This document shows, piece after piece, positions 8,415 to 16,723 of a DNA stretch of 64,000 nt (its first letter is position 1; each line of letters begins with the position of its first letter). Under the pieces are notes generated by a model, which saw only the letters and a program-made list of their open reading frames with translations, was not told the origin of the DNA and made no database searches. The stretch is from positions 1-64,000 of the forward strand of contig NZ_QRVE01000004.1 in NCBI RefSeq assembly GCF_003462685.1, given 5' to 3'. The translations under genes were made by a program, and so were the position numbers. The stretch is from Collinsella sp. AF23-4AC. Lineage in GTDB: Bacteria; Actinomycetota; Coriobacteriia; Coriobacteriales; Coriobacteriaceae.

Positions 8415-8442
8415 GTTACGCGGTTTGGTAAAACCGCGTAAC
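8415..8442 (-). terminator. hairpin after rnd
   Basis: GTTACGCGGTTT and AAACCGCGTAAC form a perfect 12-bp stem with a 4-base loop immediately downstream of the RNase D stop codon. No U run follows, so its terminator role is uncertain. A related TACGCGGTTT hairpin follows dapH at 30032-30056. Confidence 0.5.
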
Positions 8443-8449
8443 TATATAC

Positions 8450-9583
8450 CTATAGCAATTCAATTTTGCCATCTTTGACCGTCAACCCCATATTGCCCGA
8501 GAGTAAATCGTCCAGACGCGAACCCACGAGCTCAAAACGCCAACCTTCGCGCAGGGGGCTCTGCTCGGGATGCTCGATGTAGTCGGCCAGGTCATCGCGC
8601 GAGGCAATGACCGAGGTCGCCACGCCCGAGCGCTCGGAGACCAAGCGAATAAGCGCATACATAAGGTCGGTCACGCTCTCCAACTCCGGCGAAATCTGGC
8701 GATGCCCGCGCACCATGAGCGGCAGGCGATCGTGCGGGCAGCTCGCGCCGCGCTTGATGGCCATGAGCGCGCCGTCCACATCGCGCTCCCCCAGCTGGTC
8801 GGTGCCGCGGATGCTGCGGAACTCCTCGACGCGCACGGGATTGCGCTTGACGAGCGCCAGCAGCGTGTCGTCGGACATGACCCACTTGCGCGGGATGTTG
8901 CGGCGCTCGGCGCGATCCTCGCGCCAAGCGGCGAGCTCGCGCGCGATACCCAGCTGGTGACGGCTGCAGGAGTTGATGCGCTTGACCTTGCGGAATGCCT
9001 CGTGACGATCGGCGCGATAATGCGACTCGTCGGCCAGCGGACGCAACTCGTCGAGCACCCAGTCCACCCGGCCCAGCTCGCGCAGGCGACTCATCATCTC
9101 GGTATAGGCGACGATCAAGTACTTGACGTCATCAATCGCGTACTCAATCTGCTTATCGGTCAGCGGGCGACGCGACCAGTCGGTCAGCGACTCGGTCTTG
9201 GGCAGCGAGACGCCGCAAAACGTCTGAACAAGCGCGCCATACGAAATCTGCTGGCGCTCGCCCAAAAAGGCGGCGGCAACCTGCGTATCGAAAATCGGTC
9301 GTGGCAGCACGCCCACGGTATGGAGCATAACCTCCATATCCTGCGAGCAGGCGTGAAAGACCTTAGTCACGCTCTCGTCGGCCATAAGCTCGGCCAGCGG
9401 CGATAGGTCGTCAATCACCAGGGGATCGACCGCGACGCTCTCGGCAGGGGTGGCAATCTGAACCAGGCACAGGCGCGGATGGAACGTGCGCTCGCGCAAA
9501 AACTCGGTATCGACGGCAATCGCGTCGAACTCACGGGCGCGCTGGCAAAAGTCGAGTAGAGCCTGATGTGTGGAAATGTACAT
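8450..9583 (-). CDS. rnd: ribonuclease D
   Basis: 377-residue 3'-5' exoribonuclease acting in tRNA and stable RNA maturation. The DEDD exonuclease domain shows IAVDTEFLRE near residue 20, a second acidic motif (VFHACSQDMEVM, then FDTQVAAAFLG) and YAIDDVKYLIVAYTEM near 155. One or two HRDC domains follow (ARELAAWREDRAERRN). I chose the ATG of MYISTHQALL because family members begin at this point; a GTG 36 bases earlier is in frame. No strong ribosome binding site is visible for either. Confidence 0.9.
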   Translation of the reverse strand: MYISTHQALLDFCQRAREFDAIAVDTEFLRERTFHPRLCLVQIATPAESVAVDPLVIDDLSPLAELMADESVTKVFHACSQDMEVMLHTVGVLPRPIFDTQVAAAFLGERQQISYGALVQTFCGVSLPKTESLTDWSRRPLTDKQIEYAIDDVKYLIVAYTEMMSRLRELGRVDWVLDELRPLADESHYRADRHEAFRKVKRINSCSRHQLGIARELAAWREDRAERRNIPRKWVMSDDTLLALVKRNPVRVEEFRSIRGTDQLGERDVDGALMAIKRGASCPHDRLPLMVRGHRQISPELESVTDLMYALIRLVSERSGVATSVIASRDDLADYIEHPEQSPLREGWRFELVGSRLDDLLSGNMGLTVKDGKIELL

Positions 9584-9681
9584 ATCAACCCATCGAATAA
9601 GGTTAGGCCCGAAAAACACGGGTAGGATATCGGCATTGCCTTACAACTATACTCGGTTAGTCACAGAACGGGAACGTAAGT

Positions 9682-10599
9682 ATGCGCTGCCTTATCATCC
9701 ACAACCCGGCATCGGGCCCCAGCTCAGATGAAATCTACGCATTCACGCACGCCCTCGCGCAGGGCGGCGACGAGGTCGTGATGCGTTTTATCGGCGATGG
9801 CATGGAGCCCGAGGACGCCGTGGCAGACGTGCGCGAGTTTGATCGCGTGGTCGTTTCGGGCGGCGACGGCACCGTCTCCAACGTGCTCGACCAGATGCGC
9901 GGATGCGGTGTCCCCACGCTCGTCTTCCCCTCCGGTACGGCCTGCCTGTTCTTTAACAACATCGGTAATGCCCCCGAGGCAGCGGCGCTTGCCAAGGCTT
10001 GCCGCGCCGGTCGCACGGTCAAAGTGGACATGGGCGAGCTCTTTTGGCTCGACGAGGACGGCAACGAGAAGCGCCACGGCTTTATCATCATTGCCGGCTC
10101 GGGCTTCGACGCCGAGATCATGATGAAGGCCGCTCCCACCAAAAACGACATCGGCGAGATCGCCTACTTCCTCTCCGCGCTCGCCACGCCCAACCCCACG
10201 GTGGCGCACTTTACGATTGAGCACGACGGCATTGTCGAGGAGCTCGACGGCATCTGCTGCATGGCGGGCAATACCTCGGTCATCCAAAACGACATCAACC
10301 TGTTCCCCGACTGCCGCATGAACGATGGCATGGTCGACATTGCGGTCATCGAACCCGTAAAAACTGTGCAGCTTCTACCGACTGTGATCACCGCCGCACT
10401 CGACCCCGCCGGCAAGGTACTCGGGCGCCCGCAGTTCAAGATCATCCAGACCAAGGAAGCCAAGATCACCTGCACCCCATCGCTGGGCATGCAGTTCGAT
10501 GGCGAGATCATCTCCAGCAACTCGGGCGTCTTTGGTGCCCGCGCACTTCCGCAATGCCTCGACCTCATCGTCGATGAATTCTCACCGCTTGGTAAATAG
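9682..10599 (+). CDS. diacylglycerol kinase / lipid kinase family protein
   Basis: 305-residue member of the DAGK catalytic-domain (YegS/DgkB-like) family. MRCLIIHNPASGP at the N-terminus and VVSGGDGTVSNV near residue 60 are the nucleotide-binding signatures; FPSGTACLFFNNIG near 90 and a C-terminal MQFDGE motif complete the fold. It likely phosphorylates a membrane lipid such as diacylglycerol. A GGGAACGTAAGT stretch precedes the ATG. It is followed by a 30-codon membrane peptide gene with a good ribosome binding site. Confidence 0.88.
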   Translation: MRCLIIHNPASGPSSDEIYAFTHALAQGGDEVVMRFIGDGMEPEDAVADVREFDRVVVSGGDGTVSNVLDQMRGCGVPTLVFPSGTACLFFNNIGNAPEAAALAKACRAGRTVKVDMGELFWLDEDGNEKRHGFIIIAGSGFDAEIMMKAAPTKNDIGEIAYFLSALATPNPTVAHFTIEHDGIVEELDGICCMAGNTSVIQNDINLFPDCRMNDGMVDIAVIEPVKTVQLLPTVITAALDPAGKVLGRPQFKIIQTKEAKITCTPSLGMQFDGEIISSNSGVFGARALPQCLDLIVDEFSPLGK

Positions 10600-10608
10600 G
10601 AGGACCCC

Positions 10609-10701
10609 ATGAACGACAATCCCCTGATCGGCTTTATTGTCATCGTCTTGGCCATGCTCGTCGGCTATGCGATCAACGTGATCCACCGCCGGAAGAAGTA
10701 A
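10609..10701 (+). CDS. small single-pass membrane protein
   Basis: 30 codons starting MNDNPLIG, then one hydrophobic helix (FIVIVLAMLVGYAINVI) and a positively charged tail HRRKK. It starts 9 bases after the lipid kinase stop codon with a good AGGAGG site and ends just before a terminator, so it looks like the second gene of a two-gene operon. The charge pattern predicts an outside N-terminus and cytoplasmic tail. Function unknown. Confidence 0.65.
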   Translation: MNDNPLIGFIVIVLAMLVGYAINVIHRRKK

Positions 10702-11006
10702 TTCCACATTGGTATGATATTCATCCAATTATCGTCTCCCCCGTTGTTTATGCATTTGCCAAACAGCGGGGGATTTTCATTTCGAGCATTCCAGCTACTT
10801 TATTCGGCTACAGTAATTACAGGGCGTCTTTATTAAAGTAAAGCTACAAACTGAGTATAATTAACCGCTCATCGCATATTTCATTACGCTTATCGAGTAA
10901 GTTTCTTTCATAGATGAATATTGTTTCCAGTTCGTTACGCTAATGGGGTGTCTTTATTGGCTGAAGCCCTCTGGCAACGGAGGGCTTTCGCACGCTGGGA
11001 GGGAAA
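10702..11006 (+). promoter_or_regulatory. intergenic region with terminator, promoter and leader hairpin
   Basis: The 305-bp gap holds the terminator of the preceding operon, then an A/T-rich stretch with a perfect -10 box TATAAT at 10856-10861, implying a leader of about 140 nt before the dipeptidase gene. Near the start codon AAGCCCTC and GAGGGCTT form an 8-bp hairpin at about 10965-10991. GTCTTTATT occurs twice (about 10826 and 10950). I see no gene or known riboswitch here. Confidence 0.5.
10737..10777 (+). terminator. intrinsic terminator
   Basis: TCCCCCGTTGTTT pairs with AAACAGCGGGGGA (one G-T pair) and is followed by TTTTC. It ends the lipid kinase and small-protein operon. Confidence 0.85.
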
Positions 11007-12938
11007 ATGAGGAAAACTCACCCCGTCAACGCGCTCAAAAAGCTTGGCATAGGCCTCGCCTTTGGAGCTGCAACCATCATGTCCATGCCGACGTCTGCGC
11101 TCGCCTGCACGCAGATGTACATGGGCAAAGATCTAACAGCCGACGGCAACACGTACTACGGCCGCGCCGAGGACTTTGGCAAGCGCTATCTTAAGCACTA
11201 CGGCATCGAACCTGCCCACGAACCTGGCTTTAAGTACAGCTCGATTGAATCTGCTTTTGAATACACTTCGAACAAGCCTACCTATCGCTACAGCTATGTA
11301 CGCGACCACCCCTCCAACTGGATGGGTCGCACCGACGCCTACTCCGAGGCCGGCATCAACGAGAAGGGCGTCTCCTGCTCCGCCACGCTAAGCACCTCCT
11401 ATAACGAGGAGGCCGCTGCAGCAGACCCCATCGATGAGGAAGTGGGTCTGGGCGAGTACAGTTACGGCAGCATCATCCTGGGCGAGAGCGCCACGGCCCG
11501 CGAGGGCGTCGAGCTTCTCGGCAGCCTGATCGATGATCAAGGCGTCTGCACCAACGACCAGATCATCATCGCCGACAACAACGAGACCTGGCTGTTCGCC
11601 ACACTTTCCGCCCATCAGTGGATCGCCATGAAGCTCGCTGACGACGTCGCGTCGCTCAACCCTAATATCGGGAGCCTCAACTACGATGTCAACCTCAATG
11701 ACACCGAGAACTGCCTGCACTCCGAGGGCATCGAGTCCATGCCCGTGGAGAAGGGCTTTGCCGAGTACACCGACGGCAAATTCGACGTTGCCAAGACCTA
11801 TGGCGAGAGAATCAATGAAAGCGGCAGGCATCAGTGGACTCGCTATGTCCAGGGCCGAGACTACTTCATGAACCCGCTAATCAAGGACGAGGACTACACC
11901 ATTGTTAAAGACAAGGACGGTACCGGCGCATCCGTCAGCGAGATCCAGCCCTTGTTCTTCAAGCCTGGCAAGTCTGGCTGGAGCACCTTTGAGCTGATTC
12001 GTGCCTTTGGCAACCGCGGCGAAAATGTCCCCGGCCTTAACGCCAACACCGACGGCGTCTACGCCATCGGCACCGAGCGCAACACCGAGATCAACCTCTT
12101 CCAGATTCGTCGTGGCCTTGACCCCCAGGTCGCTACCATCCAGTGGGAAATGCTCTCCCGCGCCGCGTACTCCGTCGCCATCCCGTTGTACTCCGCTCTG
12201 ATAACTGAGGTCAGCCCGTACTTCAGCGATCAGACCGTCTCCTTCGATCACTGCAAACAGACTGACGTCGTGTACAACGAGGAGCCCGAGAACTCAATCA
12301 ACTACGTCCTCATGGACATCAGCTCGCTCTGCTTTGAGAACCCTGACACCCTTGGTATCAGCGTCCGTGCCTACCTCGATGCGCTCCAGAACGAGCTCAT
12401 CGAGCAGAACAAGGAAGTTGACGCCGCCATGCTGGCCGAGACGACCACCGAGGGCCGCACTGCCCTGGCCAACAAGGCCGGCAAGGCTGCCACTGAGAAC
12501 ACCTACGTCAAGTGCAAGGCCCTGCTCCAGGAGATGCGCGCCTATCAGAAGGCCGAAAACTTCGACCAGCCCTTCACCCCGAGCGACCTGAACACCGAGA
12601 CTAACGGCCTCAAGGTGTCCATCACCTACGCCAAGGACGCTCTTGCCACCGACCCGGTAACCCCGGATCAGCCTGGCACTCCCGAGCAGCCTGGTACTCC
12701 TGAGCAGCCCGGTACCCCCGAGCAGCCCGCTAAGCCCGAGAAGCCCACCACCAAGCCCGAGAAGCCTGGCAAGTCGGACACCACGACTACGGTAACCACC
12801 AACAAGACGAACACCAAGGGCGGCCTGCCCACCACCGGTGATCGTTTTGATGGCCGCGTGGTGGCTGCATTCGCCATCGCTGGCGTTGCCGTCATCTCCG
12901 CGGGCGGTTACTTCCTCTACCGTCGCAATAAGGAGTAA
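11007..12938 (+). CDS. sortase-anchored secreted C69-family dipeptidase
   Basis: 643-residue N-terminal-nucleophile hydrolase of peptidase family C69. A signal peptide ends ALA before Cys34; cleavage there would leave the catalytic Cys (ACTQMYMGKDLTADG) as the new N-terminus, as this family requires. The catalytic domain runs to about residue 540. A Pro-rich spacer follows with three or four PEQPGT repeats and PEKP units, then the sortase motif LPTTG at 607-611, a hydrophobic helix and RRNKE. It should therefore be displayed on the cell wall and cleave dipeptides from the gut lumen. GGGAGGGAAA precedes the ATG. A terminator follows. Confidence 0.92.
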   Translation: MRKTHPVNALKKLGIGLAFGAATIMSMPTSALACTQMYMGKDLTADGNTYYGRAEDFGKRYLKHYGIEPAHEPGFKYSSIESAFEYTSNKPTYRYSYVRDHPSNWMGRTDAYSEAGINEKGVSCSATLSTSYNEEAAAADPIDEEVGLGEYSYGSIILGESATAREGVELLGSLIDDQGVCTNDQIIIADNNETWLFATLSAHQWIAMKLADDVASLNPNIGSLNYDVNLNDTENCLHSEGIESMPVEKGFAEYTDGKFDVAKTYGERINESGRHQWTRYVQGRDYFMNPLIKDEDYTIVKDKDGTGASVSEIQPLFFKPGKSGWSTFELIRAFGNRGENVPGLNANTDGVYAIGTERNTEINLFQIRRGLDPQVATIQWEMLSRAAYSVAIPLYSALITEVSPYFSDQTVSFDHCKQTDVVYNEEPENSINYVLMDISSLCFENPDTLGISVRAYLDALQNELIEQNKEVDAAMLAETTTEGRTALANKAGKAATENTYVKCKALLQEMRAYQKAENFDQPFTPSDLNTETNGLKVSITYAKDALATDPVTPDQPGTPEQPGTPEQPGTPEQPAKPEKPTTKPEKPGKSDTTTTVTTNKTNTKGGLPTTGDRFDGRVVAAFAIAGVAVISAGGYFLYRRNKE

Positions 12939-12944
12939 CGTCTT

Positions 12945-12997
12945 AGCTGAGCGGGCAAGGCAGCAATGGCAGCCTCGCCCGCTCAGCCCGCTCTTTT
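12945..12997 (+). terminator. intrinsic terminator of the dipeptidase gene
   Basis: AGCTGAGCGGGC pairs with GCCCGCTCAGC and a short downstream CTCTTTT provides the U run. Confidence 0.75.
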
Positions 12998-13017
12998 GAC
13001 CGGTGGGAAACCCGCCT

Positions 13018-13040
13018 GAAATCTTTTTAAAAAAGATTTC
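13018..13040. promoter_or_regulatory. A/T-rich palindrome in the trp leader promoter region
   Basis: GAAATCTTTTT and AAAAAGATTTC form an 11-bp perfect palindrome around one base. A TATAGT -10-like box follows at 13062-13067, about 60 bp before the leader peptide start. It could be an operator or an upstream promoter element; no protein is assigned. Confidence 0.4.
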
Positions 13041-13125
13041 CCCGCACACACTTCGCTGTGCTATAGTGCAGCGCAACAGCAACTAGGTGCGACTGTACCA
13101 TGGCATCACGAAAGGAGCCACCGAC

Positions 13126-13194
13126 ATGAAGAACACGATGAACTCTCTCAACAACTGGTGGTGGCGTGATGCGAATACGATCGGTCGACAGTGA
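13126..13194 (+). CDS. trp-type leader peptide with three tandem Trp codons
   Basis: 22-codon reading frame starting at ATG 13126 with AAAGGAG 9 bases upstream and ending TGA at 13194. Codons 11-13 are TGG-TGG-TGG at 13156-13164, in the context LNNWWWRDAN, very like actinobacterial trp operon leader peptides. It is followed by a terminator at 13231-13261 and then by the ECF transporter operon. The peptide presumably has no function beyond letting the ribosome sense charged tRNA-Trp. Confidence 0.85.
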   Translation: MKNTMNSLNNWWWRDANTIGRQ

Positions 13195-13261
13195 GTCCCT
13201 CACGCCTGTTTTTGCGCTCTAGGTGATTGGAAGGCCTCCGGTTTCGACCGGGGGCCTTTTT
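13163..13261 (+). promoter_or_regulatory. trp attenuator (terminator plus competing helices)
   Basis: The terminator at 13231-13261 pairs AAGGCCTCCGGT with ACCGGGGGCCTT and ends in a T run. Two competing pairings are visible. GGCGTGA (13163-13169, just after the Trp codons) pairs with TCACGCC (13200-13206). CGGTCGA (13182-13188) pairs with TCGACCG (13244-13250), which would break the terminator stem. A ribosome stalled on the Trp codons leaves 13182-13188 free to form this antiterminator; a ribosome at the stop codon covers it and lets the terminator form. The pairings are seen; the mechanism is inferred. Confidence 0.75.
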
Positions 13262-13338
13262 CTATCTCGAGCCCGATCGCATTCGCATCACGCGCCTCCG
13301 CTTTTCTCTTGCACTCCCATTCCGAAAGGATTTTCACC

Positions 13339-13911
13339 ATGTCTCAGAACACCACCGCCGCCCAGCCCCGCACCGTCCAGACCGCCGACCGCGGCAAACT
13401 CGATGTCCGCGCTCTCGTCCTGCTCGCCATCCTGCTCGCTGCCGGCTTCATCCTCAACTTCACCGTCGGCAAGGCAATCTCAGGCATCTCGGGCGGCATG
13501 ATCAGCCCCGAGTTCATCATCTCGGCCTTCTGCCTCACCATCCTGGTCGTTCGCCCCAACATCGGCCAGGCGCTCGTCATTGGCCTCATCTCGGCTGCCG
13601 TAATCCAGATCACCACTACTTCGCCGTTCGTCGATTTTGCCGCCGAGGGCATCGCCGCCATGCTCATGGCCGGCATCGTCAACGCCGCCGGCAAGAACGG
13701 TCAGGTCAAGCCCGCCATCGCCATCGTCGCAACGTTCGTGACCACCTTTGTCTCGGGCGTCATCTTCATGGTCATCAAGATGGCCATGCTCGGCGTGGTA
13801 GGCGAGCTCGCCGCCGCTATGCTGCCCGTCGTCGCCATGACCGCCGTGTTTAACGCCATCCTGGTCGGCGCTCTCTACCTGCCCATCCAGAGGGCTCTGA
13901 AGCTCAACTAA
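13339..13911 (+). CDS. ECF transporter S component, probably tryptophan-specific
   Basis: 190-residue integral membrane protein with about 6 hydrophobic segments and the general look of TrpP-type substrate-binding S components. The specificity is inferred mainly from the trp attenuator in its leader. The 25-residue N-terminal tail is polar (SQNTTAAQPRTVQTADRG) and may touch the T component. The start at MSQNTT follows GAAAGGATTTTCACC. It is the first gene of an operon with the ECF ATPase and T component, so this module looks dedicated rather than shared. Alternative: an aromatic precursor rather than tryptophan itself. Confidence 0.82.
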   Translation: MSQNTTAAQPRTVQTADRGKLDVRALVLLAILLAAGFILNFTVGKAISGISGGMISPEFIISAFCLTILVVRPNIGQALVIGLISAAVIQITTTSPFVDFAAEGIAAMLMAGIVNAAGKNGQVKPAIAIVATFVTTFVSGVIFMVIKMAMLGVVGELAAAMLPVVAMTAVFNAILVGALYLPIQRALKLN

Positions 13912-13975
13912 CCTGCTCGGCTTTACGAGCCACCCCAACGCTCCACCAGCAAAGACTGTCCCAAACAGCTAGCTC

Positions 13976-14019
13976 TTGGGGACGTTCTTAAACGACTAGT
14001 CATTAAAGAACGTCCCCAA
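13976..14019. repeat. 14-bp inverted repeat between S component and ECF ATPase
   Basis: TTGGGGACGTTCTT (13976-13989) and AAGAACGTCCCCAA (14006-14019) are exact reverse complements; the 16-bp centre contains the palindrome GACTAGTC. It belongs by sequence to the GGGGAC-core intergenic palindromes of this window. It has no U run, so partial attenuation inside the operon is possible but unproven. Confidence 0.75.
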
Positions 14020-14037
14020 TGACTATGAAAGGTATCC

Positions 14038-15789
14038 ATGGAAACGATCATCAACGTCGACGATGTCTCGTTCTCCTATGGCACGCAGACCGAGCAGGCG
14101 CTCAGCCACATCTCGCTCAGCGTGAACAAGGGAGATTTCATCGGCATCATCGGGCCCTCGGGCGCCGGTAAGTCCACGCTTGCCGCCTGTCTGTCGGGTG
14201 CCGTGCCCCACCACTACACCGGCACGTTCTTTGGGTCCGTCATGGTTGACGACCACGACACCTGTGAAGTTTCGCTCACCGATGTGTCGCAGATCGTCGG
14301 CAGCGTGTTGCAGGACATCGACACGCAGATGGTCGCTTCGGTCGTCGAGGACGAGATGCTCTTTGGCCTCGAGAACTTTGGCGTGCCGCACGACCAGATT
14401 GAGCAGCGCGTCACCGAAACCCTCGAGACCGTGGGTATCACCGACCTGCGCGACCGCGAGATCGCCACGCTTTCGGGCGGCCAAAAGCAAAAGGTTGCCA
14501 TCGCCGCCATCCTCGCCATGCGTCCGCGTGTGCTCGTGCTCGACGAACCCACCGCGGCGCTCGACCCCGCCAGCTCCACGCTGGTTTTCGAGACCCTGCG
14601 TGAGGCCAACCGTGCACTCGGCATCACCATCGTCGTCGTTGAGCAAAAGGTCGCCCTGCTCTCGGAGTACTGCAACCGCGTGCTCGTGCTCAATCATGGC
14701 GAAATCGCGCTACAGGGCGAGCCGCACGAGGTCTTCGCGCATACCGACGAGCTCCGTGCCATCGGCGTCGACTGCCCTCGCGTCACGCGTATCTTCAATA
14801 GCCTCGAAACCAATGGCCTGGTAAGCGGCACCCCTTGCTTGGATGTCGATGAGGCCGAGCGCCTGATTTCGGGCATCGTCGACCCCGCACGCGCGGCTAT
14901 CGAAGCCCAGGCGCCCGCTGGTTCCCCGCATGCACCGTCGTTGCGCCCTCATGCCAAGGACGCCGAGCCCGTGCTCACCTTCGATCATGTTGAGTTTGCC
15001 TATCCCAATGGCGGCGCCGCCGTCCACGACCTCAACCTGACCCTCTATCCCGGCGAGCTCGTGGGTATCGTCGGCCAAAACGGTGCCGGCAAGACCACGC
15101 TCACCAAGCTGCTCACGGGCCTGCTCAAGCCCGCCTCGGGCAGCGTGCGCGTCACGGGACTGGATACTGCAACCGTTCCCACGAGCCGCATTGCCCGCGA
15201 GGTCGCGACCCTCTTCCAAAACCCTGACCGTCAGATCTGCAAGGACACCGTGCTCGACGAGGTCGCCTTTGGCTTGGAGCTTGGCGGCATGGACCGCGCC
15301 GAGGCCTTGCGTCGCGCCCAGCTCGTCATCGACCGCTTTGGCTTGCCGGCCGACGAGGCGCCCTTCTCGCTCTCGCGCGGTCAGCGACAAATGGTGGCAC
15401 TCGCCTCTGTCGTGGTCGTAGAGCCCAAGATCGTCGTGCTCGACGAGCCCACGAGCGGCCTTGATTACCGCGAGTGCATGACCGTCATGGAAACGGTGCG
15501 CACCATGGCCGAGCGCGGTTGCGCCGTTATCATGGTCTGCCACGATATGGAAGTCGTCTCGGATTTTGCCGAGCGCATTGTGGTAATGGCCGACGGCCGC
15601 ATCCTCGACCGCGGCCGCACGCACGAGCTATTCTCGAACATCGATCTCATGCGGCGTGCCTACGTGGAGCCTCCACAGGTTATTGAACTCTCGCGCCGTC
15701 TGGCATCTTCCGTCTCGCCCGCTTTTGCGCAGGTGAGCGAGGTCACCGATGTCGTTCGAATTACCAAGGAGATGGTCCACCGTGGTTAA
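14038..15789 (+). CDS. ECF transporter ATPase, fused two-domain (A-A')
   Basis: 583 residues containing two complete ABC ATPase domains in one chain, where many ECF systems use two separate proteins. Domain 1: Walker A GPSGAGKST near residue 40, signature LSGGQKQKV near 148, Walker B LVLDEPTAALDP near 172. A linker of about 50 residues (290-315) follows. Domain 2: GQNGAGKTT near 345, a variant signature LSRGQRQMV near 445, and VVLDEPTSGLD near 470. It powers uptake through the adjacent S and T components. GAAAGGTATCC precedes the ATG. Its stop overlaps the T component start. Confidence 0.93.
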   Translation: METIINVDDVSFSYGTQTEQALSHISLSVNKGDFIGIIGPSGAGKSTLAACLSGAVPHHYTGTFFGSVMVDDHDTCEVSLTDVSQIVGSVLQDIDTQMVASVVEDEMLFGLENFGVPHDQIEQRVTETLETVGITDLRDREIATLSGGQKQKVAIAAILAMRPRVLVLDEPTAALDPASSTLVFETLREANRALGITIVVVEQKVALLSEYCNRVLVLNHGEIALQGEPHEVFAHTDELRAIGVDCPRVTRIFNSLETNGLVSGTPCLDVDEAERLISGIVDPARAAIEAQAPAGSPHAPSLRPHAKDAEPVLTFDHVEFAYPNGGAAVHDLNLTLYPGELVGIVGQNGAGKTTLTKLLTGLLKPASGSVRVTGLDTATVPTSRIAREVATLFQNPDRQICKDTVLDEVAFGLELGGMDRAEALRRAQLVIDRFGLPADEAPFSLSRGQRQMVALASVVVVEPKIVVLDEPTSGLDYRECMTVMETVRTMAERGCAVIMVCHDMEVVSDFAERIVVMADGRILDRGRTHELFSNIDLMRRAYVEPPQVIELSRRLASSVSPAFAQVSEVTDVVRITKEMVHRG

Positions 15790-16528
15790 CGTCATCGACT
15801 ACATGCCGGGCGATACGCTACTGCATCGCCTGAACCCCGTCGTCAAACTGGGCCTCGCCGCCGCCATCATCGTCGGCATCTTCTTGTCCGACACCTACGT
15901 AGCGCTGCTGGGCTTTTTGGCACTCACCCTTGCGCTGGGTGCCTATGCCGGCGTCGTCGACCGTCTGTTCTCGCTGCTCAAGTTGCTGATTCCGCTCGCG
16001 CTTATCATGCTGGTGCTCCAGCTGGCCTTTATGCGCGATGGCAACGTGGTGTGGGGCTTTATCACCGACACGGGCCTCATCACAGGATCGAAGGCCTGTC
16101 TGCGCCTGCTGGGCGTGGCGCTGCCACTCATCCTCATGCTCATGGTGACCAAGCTCAACGACCTTGCCAACGCCTGCGTCGAGGTGCTGCACGTACCGTA
16201 TCGCTATGCCTTCACCTTTACCACGGCGCTGCGCTTTGTGCCGGTGTTTGGTCAGGAGATGAACGCCATCATGGAGGCGCAGACCGCACGCGGCGTCGAG
16301 TACGACACCAAGAACCCCATCAAGAAACTTAAGCTCATGCTGCCACTGTGCGTGCCACTGCTCATCTCGAGCGTGGGCAAGACCGATGCCACAGCCTTGG
16401 CGGCAGAACAGCGCGGCTTCTATCTGCGCACGCGCGCCAGCTCGTACAAGCGCTACCCCATCAAGGGCCTGGACATCGCCGTGCTCATCGTCAGTATCAC
16501 CCTCATCGCCATCGGCTTCCTGTTCTAA
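15782..16528 (+). CDS. ECF transporter T component
   Basis: 248-residue transmembrane coupling protein. Five or six hydrophobic segments occupy the N-terminal half and the paired cytoplasmic coupling motifs are visible as TARG (near residue 170) and EQRG (near 210). The start is taken as the GTG at 15782, overlapping the ATPase stop by 8 bases (GTGGTTAA) with AAGGAG 9 bases upstream; this translational coupling supports a fixed stoichiometry. A longer frame beginning at 15749 has no such site. Confidence 0.9.
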   Translation: MVNVIDYMPGDTLLHRLNPVVKLGLAAAIIVGIFLSDTYVALLGFLALTLALGAYAGVVDRLFSLLKLLIPLALIMLVLQLAFMRDGNVVWGFITDTGLITGSKACLRLLGVALPLILMLMVTKLNDLANACVEVLHVPYRYAFTFTTALRFVPVFGQEMNAIMEAQTARGVEYDTKNPIKKLKLMLPLCVPLLISSVGKTDATALAAEQRGFYLRTRASSYKRYPIKGLDIAVLIVSITLIAIGFLF

Positions 16529-16532
16529 CCGA

Positions 16533-16712
16533 CCAAAAAGGGACAGGTTTATTTTGGTCGGTTTTATCTGGGCAAACGTCAAGCTTGCCCTTTAAGCTCC
16601 GCTGCGCGATAGCAGCAATCAAACGCAAAAGGCCCCGGCTCGCACCAAACGAGCCGAGGCCTTTACTGTTTCACCAGATAAAACCTACCAAAATAAACCT
16701 GTCCCTTTTTGG
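16533..16712. repeat. 39-bp inverted repeat enclosing a bidirectional terminator
   Basis: Positions 16533-16571 and 16674-16712 are reverse complements with one mismatch in 39. Each arm carries AAAAAGGGACAGGTTTATTT or its complement. The interior includes the ordinary terminator at 16627-16664. It occupies the convergent gap between the T component and the racemase. Shorter relatives of the same arm lie at about 51640 and 52370. Confidence 0.88.
16627..16664. terminator. bidirectional terminator between ECF operon and racemase
   Basis: AAAAGGCCCCGGCTCG pairs with CGAGCCGAGGCCTTT (one mismatch). A and T runs on both sides allow use from the ecfT side and from the racemase side. Confidence 0.75.
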
Positions 16713-16723
16713 CAGGTCGGAAG

